DNA of 8,940 bases, taken from positions 1-8,940 of the forward strand of contig JAJCYL010000038.1 of NCBI GenBank assembly GCA_029262955.1, written 5' to 3'. The notes below the pieces were generated by a model. That model ran no database searches. It was not told the origin of the DNA and worked only from the letters and a program-made list of their open reading frames with translations. This stretch comes from Cytophagales bacterium. GTDB taxonomy: Bacteria > Bacteroidota > Bacteroidia > Cytophagales > Cyclobacteriaceae. The number at the start of each line of letters is the position of its first letter. The stretch's first letter is position 1. Positions 1-6,135 of this stretch are shown in pieces. The position numbers and the translations under genes are program-made.

Positions 1-78
1 TGGTGGAACTGGTAGACACGCTAGCTTGAGGGGCTAGTGGGCGTTTAGCTCGTGGAGGTTCGAATCCTCTCATGCGCA
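1..78 (+). tRNA. tRNA-Leu(GAG), 5' end cut by window edge
   Basis: This is a class II tRNA missing only its first seven acceptor-stem bases, because base 1 corresponds to tRNA position 8. The anticodon stem pairs 21-25 (CTAGC) with 33-37 (GCTAG) around a seven-base loop, placing the anticodon GAG at 28-30, which reads CUC and CUU leucine codons. A long variable arm pairs GGGC at 39-42 with GCTC at 48-51, as expected for leucine. The T arm is 54-58 paired with 66-70 around TTCGAAT. The 3' acceptor strand is 71-77 and the discriminator is A78, the usual leucine identity base. The next bases are CCC rather than CCA, so the CCA end must be added after transcription, as is common in Bacteroidota. 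Confidence 0.95.
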
Positions 79-132
79 CCCCAACGAATCAATATCATTT
101 TCTTAGAGGATTTTTATCATTAAGATCAGAGT

Positions 133-147
133 AGTTAGCTCCTAACT
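133..147. repeat. Small inverted repeat before the 155 gene
   Basis: AGTTAG (133-138) and CTAACT (142-147) form a perfect 6-bp inverted repeat with a three-base loop, followed by a short T-rich run just before the ATG at 155. It could be a weak terminator for the tRNA transcript or a leader hairpin for the small membrane protein. It is GC-poor and short, so it may have no function. Confidence 0.3.
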
Positions 148-154
148 TTCTCTA

Positions 155-382
155 ATGGATTCGAGCACTCTAATCACGATAAGCATTATTATTCTACTCG
201 GATTTGGTGCAGTCATTTATTTCTATTTTACCTATCGCTATTTTCTTAATTGGAGACACAATCACAAGGAACGTACTGGTAAAAATCCTCCAGTTCACCT
301 AATCCTCATTTTCATTGTCCTAATGCCTATTCCTCCTGTTTATGTTTTTTATTTAATGACTGTTTATGGTCCAATTTTATAA
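155..382 (+). CDS. Small two-helix membrane protein, unknown function
   Basis: A 75-residue protein that I do not recognise as a named family. It has two hydrophobic segments, about residues 5-27 and 48-70, joined by a basic loop containing RYFLNWRHNHKERTGK. By the positive-inside rule the loop should be cytoplasmic and both ends periplasmic, giving a helical hairpin in the inner membrane. The second helix is proline-rich at its middle (PIPPVY). It lies between a tRNA and the convergent crcB gene, and its TAA stop at 380-382 directly abuts the crcB stop at 383-385. No Shine-Dalgarno sequence is visible, which is normal for this phylum. The hydrophobic pattern and tidy fit between neighbours favour a real gene, but the function is unknown and a chance ORF cannot be excluded. 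Confidence 0.6.
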   Translation: MDSSTLITISIIILLGFGAVIYFYFTYRYFLNWRHNHKERTGKNPPVHLILIFIVLMPIPPVYVFYLMTVYGPIL

Positions 383-763
383 TTAAATCAGGACTTTGGA
401 GGCACTCATCCCGATCCATGTTAGAACCAATCCTGCTGTATAACTTAGTCCCATGTAGATGAGAGCCAGGAAAAGTTTACCTCCTTTGAACATAAGGAAA
501 CTTTCATAAGAGAATGTTGAGAAGGTGGTTAATGCACCACAAAATCCGACCGTAAGAAAGAATACAACCTCCCTACTCAAAGCATTTCCCTGGGCAACCA
601 AACCAAATATGAGACCAATAATAAAACAGCCAATCATATTAGCGATGAACGTCCCCCAGGGATAGTCTCCGGTGTAATTTTGTGCCAAAAAGTGATAAAT
701 GGAGTACCTGGCAATACTTCCAATAAAGCCCCCAAGTCCAATAACTAGTAATGTTTTAATCAT
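383..763 (-). CDS. crcB: Fluoride channel/exporter CrcB (Fluc family)
   Basis: A 126-residue, four-helix inner-membrane protein of the CrcB/Fluc family. In this family, antiparallel dimers form F--selective channels that let fluoride leave the cytoplasm. Family signatures are clear: the N-terminal GGFIGSIARY, the PWGTFIANMIGCF segment with its pore-lining Asn, and GFCGALTTFSTFSYE, which carries the conserved phenylalanines and the central sodium-site segment. I start it at ATG 763. An in-frame TTG at 772 would add three residues, but the ATG overlaps the TGA of the upstream acpH gene as ATGA, the classic arrangement for translational coupling. No separate promoter or fluoride riboswitch is visible before it, so expression probably comes with acpH. 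The length is typical of the family. Confidence 0.95.
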   Translation of the reverse strand: MIKTLLVIGLGGFIGSIARYSIYHFLAQNYTGDYPWGTFIANMIGCFIIGLIFGLVAQGNALSREVVFFLTVGFCGALTTFSTFSYESFLMFKGGKLFLALIYMGLSYTAGLVLTWIGMSASKVLI

Positions 764-1329
764 ACTTTGCAATGTTTAATGAGCTCAGGGAAAAAGGCTC
801 TAAACTCTGTTAAAAAGGAGTCATAATTTTCCTCGAGATCCTTTACAGCATTTTCCATCCCGGATTTAAACTGTGTCCTTCTCGACAATCCTTTTAAGGC
901 TCTATCCAGTCCCTCTGTTTCCTTATAGTTATAGAGCCAATCAGTAGAGGACATGTGTGTTAATAAGTTAACTACTTTGCCTGGTAGTGCCTCAGACTTG
1001 CTCCATGCAAGTGAGTAAAAGTCAGTTGTAAATTGCTTTAACTCAACATTGGAATAATCCCTCCAATTGGCTGCAAGAAAGTGGTCATAATACATGTCTA
1101 CAATCACCGGGGAATAGTGTCTATACTTGGGTCGCAAGCGAATTTTGCTCTTGAGAACAGTTGGATGTGTATCGGTGAAGAGATCAATTTTGCGATGAAG
1201 TACAATCCCGTTTCGTATTTGTTTAGAAAAGTCATTCAACTGATTGCCTTTTACAAAGTCACCGATGTAGTTGCCAATTTTAAGATCATCGTTATTTCCA
1301 GATAAAAAAATATGAGCTAAGAAATTCAA
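760..1329 (-). CDS. acpH: Acyl-carrier-protein phosphodiesterase (AcpH family)
   Basis: A 189-residue cytoplasmic protein matching the ACP phosphodiesterase family, which removes the 4'-phosphopantetheine arm from holo-ACP to give apo-ACP. Recognisable blocks are the N-terminal MNFLAH, GNYIGDFVKG (about 19-28), GIVLHRKIDLFTDTHP (about 41-56) and VDMYYDHFLAANW (about 77-89). They supply the conserved His and Asp residues expected of its HD-like metal-dependent active site. The start codon is TTG at 1329: MNFLAH is the usual beginning of the family, and an in-frame stop lies four codons upstream, so no ATG start is available. The 3' end overlaps the crcB start as ATGA, indicating an acpH-crcB operon. 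The length is close to that of the E. coli protein. The family is sure; activity on ACP is inferred from it. Confidence 0.92.
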   Translation of the reverse strand: MNFLAHIFLSGNNDDLKIGNYIGDFVKGNQLNDFSKQIRNGIVLHRKIDLFTDTHPTVLKSKIRLRPKYRHYSPVIVDMYYDHFLAANWRDYSNVELKQFTTDFYSLAWSKSEALPGKVVNLLTHMSSTDWLYNYKETEGLDRALKGLSRRTQFKSGMENAVKDLEENYDSFLTEFRAFFPELIKHCKV

Positions 1330-1355
1330 AGGTTTGTTTTATGGCTATGATTCCG

Positions 1356-1376
1356 ATTTAGTTTATCGAACTAAAT
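1356..1376. repeat. Inverted repeat in the divergent acpH/TerB intergenic region
   Basis: ATTTAGTT (1356-1363) and AACTAAAT (1369-1376) are a perfect 8-bp inverted repeat with the five-base spacer TATCG. It lies 27-47 bp upstream of the acpH start and upstream of the candidate -7 box of the divergent gene. The position suits an operator or a leader hairpin for acpH-crcB. The region is AT-rich, so chance is possible. Confidence 0.4.
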
Positions 1377-1391
1377 ATAATTTATATTAAT

Positions 1392-1399
1392 TACTTTTG
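1392..1399 (+). promoter_or_regulatory. Candidate Bacteroidota -7 promoter box
   Basis: TACTTTTG is an exact match to the TAnnTTTG -7 element used by the primary sigma factor of Bacteroidota. It sits 36 bp before the ATG at 1435, leaving a short leader. No TTTG -33 element is found at the usual distance, so this rests on the -7 match and position alone. Confidence 0.45.
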
Positions 1400-1434
1400 A
1401 TTCTAAGCTATCTTTAACAGATTATCATGAATTA

Positions 1435-1836
1435 ATGTCTTTTACTAGAACATATCTTAATATCCTGGTTCAACTAGCTCGAGTAGATGGTGTGGTAGTT
1501 CAGGAGGAAATTGATCTCATTAACAAAGTTGGGAGGGCTAATTCTATGAGTGAAGAGGAGATCACTCAGTGTTTTGATGAGCCCAGCGATGTAGGTTCGC
1601 TTTCTCACTTATCTGATGATGAGAAATACGAATACATCTACGGAATTGTGCAATTGATGAAGATTGACGGCAGATTATATGAAGATGAGATTAAGTTTTG
1701 TGCTAAAATGGCTTCGAAGTTGGGCTATAAAGAAGACGTTCTTTTTGAATTAATTCTTAAAATATACAGTGATCCCGACCTCAGTGCTGATAAGAATAGT
1801 CTGAAAGAAAAGATTCAAACATTCCTTAAAAAGTAA
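1435..1836 (+). CDS. TerB-like helical protein
   Basis: A 133-residue, all-helical, acidic protein resembling the TerB (tellurite resistance B) domain family. Two related blocks, ARVDGVVVQEE (about 15-25) and MKIDGRLYEDE (about 75-85), share an x-D-G-x5-E pattern, consistent with the internal duplication and acidic metal-binding sites described for TerB folds. There is no signal peptide or membrane segment, so it should be cytoplasmic. The helicase gene begins 21 bp downstream on the same strand and the two are probably co-transcribed. A -7 box at 1392-1399 is the likely promoter. No other ter genes (terC, terD, terZ) are present, so a tellurite-resistance role is not implied. Family placement is by motif and predicted fold; its actual job is unknown. 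Confidence 0.75.
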   Translation: MSFTRTYLNILVQLARVDGVVVQEEIDLINKVGRANSMSEEEITQCFDEPSDVGSLSHLSDDEKYEYIYGIVQLMKIDGRLYEDEIKFCAKMASKLGYKEDVLFELILKIYSDPDLSADKNSLKEKIQTFLKK

Positions 1837-1857
1837 TTCAAGCAGCTCAGTGCCTTA

Positions 1858-3762
1858 ATGGATATCCAAGAGCAACTGGTTAAACTTCGCCAGCTACTAA
1901 AAATTGAAAAAGAAGAGGATTACAGACAATATCAAGACAAGATTCTTCATACGTCCGTTCAGGATAGGAAAACTGAGGGGGTATGTTGGTACCCCATTCA
2001 GATTCAAAGCCACCGAATAGGGACCGGCGAAAGAATAGTCATTCAGGTAGAAAAACCAATAGAGGATGAGACTAGCCACGTTTTTCAGGTAGGTTCCGTT
2101 GTTAGCTTATTTCACAATCTTTCGCACAAAGAAAGAGCAGACTATGCTGGAGGGGTTGTAAGCTACATCCGAAAAAATGTGATGAAAATCGTGTTGAATG
2201 GTTCCGATTTGCCGGAATGGATCCACGATGGAAAGTTAGGTGTTGATTTAATGTTCGATGAAGGTACTTATCGTGAAATGGATAAGGCGATAGAAAAAGT
2301 GATTGATGCCGATGAAGGACGTTTGAGTGAAATGAAAGAAATATTCTATGGGACCAAAAGTGCACACATAAGAGGAGGTCATAATTATGAATCCATTGGA
2401 TTAAACTCGATGCAAAATAAGGCGTTGACTAATATTATTAATGCCGAAGATCTGGCGATCATCCACGGCCCTCCCGGGACCGGTAAGACTACCACTCTTG
2501 TTCAAGCCATTAAGGAGGTAGCTGAAATTGAAAAACAAGTTTTGGTCTGCGCACCAAGCAATGCCGCAGTTGATTTATTGGTAGAAAGGCTTTCAGATCA
2601 AGGGATTGATGTCCTGAGATTAGGTCATCCAGCCAGGGTAGCAGGTGCTGCTTTAGAAAAAAGCCTGGATTTTAGAATATCATCTCATCAGCAGTATAAA
2701 CGGTTAAAAGATGTTAGAAAAAAGTCACAGGAACTCAAAAAGGTTGGTCTTAGGTATAAACGAAATTTTGGAAGTGCAGAAAGGAAACAAAGAAAATTGA
2801 TTCTTGATGAGGCAAGGAGTATGAAGTTGGAGGCCGATCATATTGAGCATTATATAACCATGGATTTGTTGAATGCTGCTGCAGTGGTGGCCTGTACTTT
2901 AATCAATGCGAACCATCATTTGATAAGAGCTCGGGAGTTCAAAACTGTTTTTATTGATGAGGCCTCACAAGCTCTTGAACCTGCCTGCTGGGTGCCGATA
3001 ATAAAGAGTAACAGGGTAGTTCTTGCAGGGGATCATTTTCAATTACCCCCAACAATTAAATCTCTCAAAGCTGCCAAACAAGGCCTGGAAGTTACTCTAT
3101 TTGAAAAGGGAATCAATAATCAAAGTGTAGATGTTATGCTTGAAGAACAGTATCGCATGCATCCCGGACTTATGGAATTCTCAAGCCATGTTTTTTATAA
3201 GGGTCAATTGAAGGCGGCAGATCAAGTCTTAGCCAACCCGCTGATTGATGATAAACCATTTGAGTTTATTGATACTGCAGGTTGTGGTTTTGATGAGAAA
3301 GTTGATAAGACGTCCTTAAGTACATACAATGATCAGGAAGCTAAGTTATTAGTGACCCATCTTGAAAGTTTCCTCCATACTCATTCTCAGGTGATACTTG
3401 GCAATGGTAAAACTATCGGCATTATTGCACCCTATAAAGCTCAAATCAATTTACTCAAAGAATTAATTGACGACCTGGAGCTTGATGATTTCAGGTCACT
3501 CTTAAGTGTGAATACAGTGGATGCTTTTCAGGGCCAGGAGAGAGATGTAATTTATATCAGTTTGGTGCGTAGCAACGAGAGTGGTGAGATAGGTTTTTTA
3601 AAAGAAACAAGACGACTCAATGTGGCAATAACTCGTTCGAAGGTCAAACTGGTAATTTTTGGTGATTCTGCAACTTTGGGTCAACATGCCTTTTTCGAAA
3701 AACTTTTGACCTATGTTGACAAAATAGAAGGCTATAAAAGTGCCTTTGAGTTAATGTCTTGA
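1858..3762 (+). CDS. Superfamily 1 helicase, Upf1/IGHMBP2 type
   Basis: A 634-residue ATP-dependent helicase with the full SF1 motif set: the Q-motif region LNSMQNKAL (about 183-191), Walker A GPPGTGKT (204-211), motif Ia VCAPSNAAVD (230-239), motif II DEAS (367-370), motif III GDHFQLPPT (391-399), motif IV YRMHP (432-436), motif V VNTVDAFQGQE (551-561) and motif VI RRLNVAITRSK (585-595). DEAS in place of DEAD, together with AFQGQE, is characteristic of the Upf1/SMUBP-2 (IGHMBP2) SF1B branch, whose members move 5' to 3' on RNA or DNA. Residues 1-180 correspond to the N-terminal and beta-barrel region of these proteins; no extra nuclease or zinc-binding domain is seen. No catalytic motif is missing. 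It follows the TerB-like gene by 21 bp, probably in one operon, and its stop lies 2 bp from that of the convergent receptor gene. Substrate and physiological role are not shown by the sequence. Confidence 0.93.
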   Translation: MDIQEQLVKLRQLLKIEKEEDYRQYQDKILHTSVQDRKTEGVCWYPIQIQSHRIGTGERIVIQVEKPIEDETSHVFQVGSVVSLFHNLSHKERADYAGGVVSYIRKNVMKIVLNGSDLPEWIHDGKLGVDLMFDEGTYREMDKAIEKVIDADEGRLSEMKEIFYGTKSAHIRGGHNYESIGLNSMQNKALTNIINAEDLAIIHGPPGTGKTTTLVQAIKEVAEIEKQVLVCAPSNAAVDLLVERLSDQGIDVLRLGHPARVAGAALEKSLDFRISSHQQYKRLKDVRKKSQELKKVGLRYKRNFGSAERKQRKLILDEARSMKLEADHIEHYITMDLLNAAAVVACTLINANHHLIRAREFKTVFIDEASQALEPACWVPIIKSNRVVLAGDHFQLPPTIKSLKAAKQGLEVTLFEKGINNQSVDVMLEEQYRMHPGLMEFSSHVFYKGQLKAADQVLANPLIDDKPFEFIDTAGCGFDEKVDKTSLSTYNDQEAKLLVTHLESFLHTHSQVILGNGKTIGIIAPYKAQINLLKELIDDLELDDFRSLLSVNTVDAFQGQERDVIYISLVRSNESGEIGFLKETRRLNVAITRSKVKLVIFGDSATLGQHAFFEKLLTYVDKIEGYKSAFELMS

Positions 3763-3764
3763 TA

Positions 3765-6017
3765 TTAAATAGTAAGTGACAGTGAAATTCCACCGAAATA
3801 GTTCCTATCCTGCCCTGGATAAAAATAGCGTGGTGCAGCCCCTCCGAAACTGGAAGCATTGACCAAGATCATAGAAGCATAATGCTCATCAAAGAGGTTA
3901 TTAATTCCTGCGTATAGGTTGAATGCAAATTTGCCTACTGATTTCATGTAGTCAATCTTAAAATTGGTAATAGAATAGGCATCAGAAAATATGGAATTAT
4001 CATCCCTCATAGGCATCTCGTCCACGAAACGATAGTTCAAATTGGCAGATATTCCTATGGAAGTCTCTAATTCGAGAATTCCGTTCATTGTGTTCTTTGG
4101 GGTGCCCGTTAAGTTGTTTCCACCAAAATCGTCCTCACCATCGATGAATACATCGAATTTGTAACTAGCCAAAGTATAATTTAGGTGTGCATTTATATTT
4201 CTAATGAAACCGGTTGTACTGTTATGAATTTGATATCCAAATGCTGCTTCAATGCCATTGTGGGTAGTTTTTCCGGCATTTACTCCTACAAATTGATCAT
4301 CACCGACACGTCTGGCCACTAATAAATTTTTGATTCGCATTGTAAATAGGGTCAGGTCATAGGATAATCTATTCCCCTGTATAGTGCCTCTTGCACCGAT
4401 TTCATAGTTGTATCCTGATTCAGGTTTGATTTCAGGGTTTATTTGACCATCTGGTGTCAGGGTTTCTTCCAGGGTTGGTGGCGCAAAACCGTGACTGACA
4501 GTAGCATGAAGTGCATTGAATGGATTGATCTTATAATTCACACCAATTCTTGGTGACACTATGAGATCAAATTCAAAATCTCCCGATTGATCACCATTTG
4601 AGGTGAAAATGTCCTCATATTCATAGTTAGTTTTATTGAAATTTAGACCGGCTACAAAAGCAAATTTGTTGAGTTGCCAATCTCCCTGAATGAAATAATT
4701 GAAGTAATCTCTAATTTCGTCATTGTCGCTTAATATGAGTCCAGGACTGCTATCATCATTTTCATGTGTCGAAAAAACGTGATTGTCACGGAAAATCTCA
4801 CCTCCTAAAACGATGATTGGAGCCCATTTACCTTTCAGCTCAGAAGTGTATTTGAACCGTACACCAAAGGCATTGGTATTTTCTTTTAGGATATTGAAAG
4901 GTCTTACCTCATTTGAATTTCTAAAGCTTCCAAAGAAACTGACGACAGCAGTATGTTGGGATGAAAAGTGTTGAGTTATTGAAGCTCCCAGATAGGTACG
5001 TGTATAATCTTCGAAACCTTTAGCCAAACGCCATGTAAATGCCGCAGCTCTCGGATTAGCTCTGAATGTTGAATCATTTAGCGAACTTGGAATAAATGCC
5101 TTTAATTTGATATGATTGAAAAGAAATGACAGTTCCGTTTTGTTCAAAGTTGATTGACTAATTAAAGCCACCGATTCTCTGTCATACTCATTATTGTCAC
5201 GATAGCCATCACTTTGAGTTTTGGTGCTGATAACTTTAAAATTTCCATTTCCAAGACCCGCATTGAAGGAGTTTACGGAACGAAATAACCCGTAGGAACC
5301 AATCTGATTATTGGTACTGAATGTCAAATCTTCATTCGTTGATCTGGCAGTTTTCAGGTTGATAGCGCCACCCAAGCCTGCCCCCAATTCACTTGACGCA
5401 GGACCACGAATAATCTCCACACGATCAATCATGGCCAGGTCAATATCTTCAATGGTTGTTTCACCCTCACCACTAGTTAGGGGAATTTCATTTAAAAACC
5501 CTCTGACTCTGTTGGTGGAAAATAAAGAACGGGACCCTATACCACGAATTGTCAAGCGGTTAGTATTCAAGGTGCCGGATTGCATAAATATTCCAGGTAT
5601 CCTGTTTAAAGAGTTGGTAATTATTAGATCTTGATCTCTCTCCAATTCCTTTCTGGAAATCAATGCAACAGGACCAGGAGTGTCTACCAGTTTACGATTA
5701 TCATGATATGCCGTGACTACCACTTCTTGAAGATTGAATGTCCCGGCGTCTAAAGAAATAATGAGGTCCTCTCTATAACTACCCGGATTTATTTCTTTAG
5801 ATAAATAGCCAATATGAGAAATCACAAGAGAAGCATCCTCACTCGAATAACTGAAAAAACCTTTGTTATCACTGACTAGCGTCTCTCCGTTTTGTAATTG
5901 AATAGTTGCATTTGAGATGGGTTCACCGTTTGAGGAATCGATGACTTTTCCTATTTTTTGAGACAACACTATAGAGGATGTCATCAAAACCATTACAACA
6001 AGGAGAACCTTTTTCAT
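3765..6017 (-). CDS. TonB-dependent outer-membrane receptor
   Basis: A 750-residue outer-membrane transporter. A signal peptide covers about residues 1-20 (MKK, hydrophobic core, cleavage near VLSQ). Next comes a carboxypeptidase-regulatory-like beta-sandwich (about 21-93; GKVIDSSNGEPISNATI, ISHIGYLSKE), then a TonB-box-like LQEVVVTA (96-103). The plug domain (about 110-225) includes RLTIRGIG and RVEIIRGPASSELGAGLGGAINL. The rest is a 22-strand-type beta-barrel, with the typical INNLFDEHYAS near the end. The C-terminal part (PRYFYPGQDRNYFGG) resembles siderophore or ferric-citrate type receptors, so iron-complex uptake is a reasonable guess. No SusD partner is adjacent, which argues against a polysaccharide SusC role. 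No TonB, ExbBD, permease or sigma/anti-sigma gene is nearby, so it is an orphan receptor. It is full length with no frameshift. Substrate is unproven. Confidence 0.93.
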   Translation of the reverse strand: MKKVLLVVMVLMTSSIVLSQKIGKVIDSSNGEPISNATIQLQNGETLVSDNKGFFSYSSEDASLVISHIGYLSKEINPGSYREDLIISLDAGTFNLQEVVVTAYHDNRKLVDTPGPVALISRKELERDQDLIITNSLNRIPGIFMQSGTLNTNRLTIRGIGSRSLFSTNRVRGFLNEIPLTSGEGETTIEDIDLAMIDRVEIIRGPASSELGAGLGGAINLKTARSTNEDLTFSTNNQIGSYGLFRSVNSFNAGLGNGNFKVISTKTQSDGYRDNNEYDRESVALISQSTLNKTELSFLFNHIKLKAFIPSSLNDSTFRANPRAAAFTWRLAKGFEDYTRTYLGASITQHFSSQHTAVVSFFGSFRNSNEVRPFNILKENTNAFGVRFKYTSELKGKWAPIIVLGGEIFRDNHVFSTHENDDSSPGLILSDNDEIRDYFNYFIQGDWQLNKFAFVAGLNFNKTNYEYEDIFTSNGDQSGDFEFDLIVSPRIGVNYKINPFNALHATVSHGFAPPTLEETLTPDGQINPEIKPESGYNYEIGARGTIQGNRLSYDLTLFTMRIKNLLVARRVGDDQFVGVNAGKTTHNGIEAAFGYQIHNSTTGFIRNINAHLNYTLASYKFDVFIDGEDDFGGNNLTGTPKNTMNGILELETSIGISANLNYRFVDEMPMRDDNSIFSDAYSITNFKIDYMKSVGKFAFNLYAGINNLFDEHYASMILVNASSFGGAAPRYFYPGQDRNYFGGISLSLTI

Positions 6018-6109
6018 TCTTATTAAATATGGAAGGTTGATAAGTGCAAGCTGATAATTATAAGAACGGCAATTTAATACGCTTTACTGATCTAATGAAT
6101 CTGTTTGTT

Positions 6110-6129
6110 CAAGGAATTTCCTATCCTTG
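6110..6129. repeat. Nested inverted repeats just before the GNAT-like gene
   Basis: CAAGGA (6110-6115) and TCCTTG (6124-6129) are perfect 6-bp arms with an eight-base spacer. They overlap a second palindrome, AGGAA-T-TTCCT (6112-6122). The pair ends six bases before the ATG at 6136, so in mRNA it could fold as a hairpin near the ribosome entry site; in DNA it could bind a regulator. The arms are short and confidence is low. Confidence 0.3.
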
Positions 6130-6135
6130 TAAATC

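Noticed and set aside
1..154. tRNA-Leu as a possible integration site for a mobile island
   Set aside because: No integrase, no repeated copy of the tRNA 3' end that I could see, and only housekeeping-type genes follow.
764..772. TTG at 770-772 as the start of crcB
   Set aside because: The ATG at 761-763 overlaps the acpH stop as ATGA and gives the usual family N-terminus (MIKTLLVIGLGG), so the upstream TTG is less likely.
1330..1434. Fluoride riboswitch upstream of acpH-crcB
   Set aside because: I could not recognise the conserved pseudoknot pattern by eye; only a simple 8-bp inverted repeat is seen. A covariance-model search would settle it.
1435..3762. Helicase pair as an anti-phage defence system
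   Set aside because: No nuclease, methylase, sensor or other defence-island gene is nearby, and the surrounding genes are housekeeping in type.
5311..5634. 107-codon open frame on the + strand inside the receptor gene
   Set aside because: It is antisense to the well-conserved plug domain and its translation has no recognisable features; it is a shadow of the real gene.
6053..6061. GATAAT half-site as a Fur box upstream of the receptor
   Set aside because: Only one half-site matches; a full Fur-type inverted repeat is not present.
6104..6129. TTTG (6104-6107) and TATCCTTG (6122-6129) as a promoter for the GNAT-like gene
   Set aside because: The 14-base spacing is too short for the -33/-7 pair and transcription would begin at or after the start codon.
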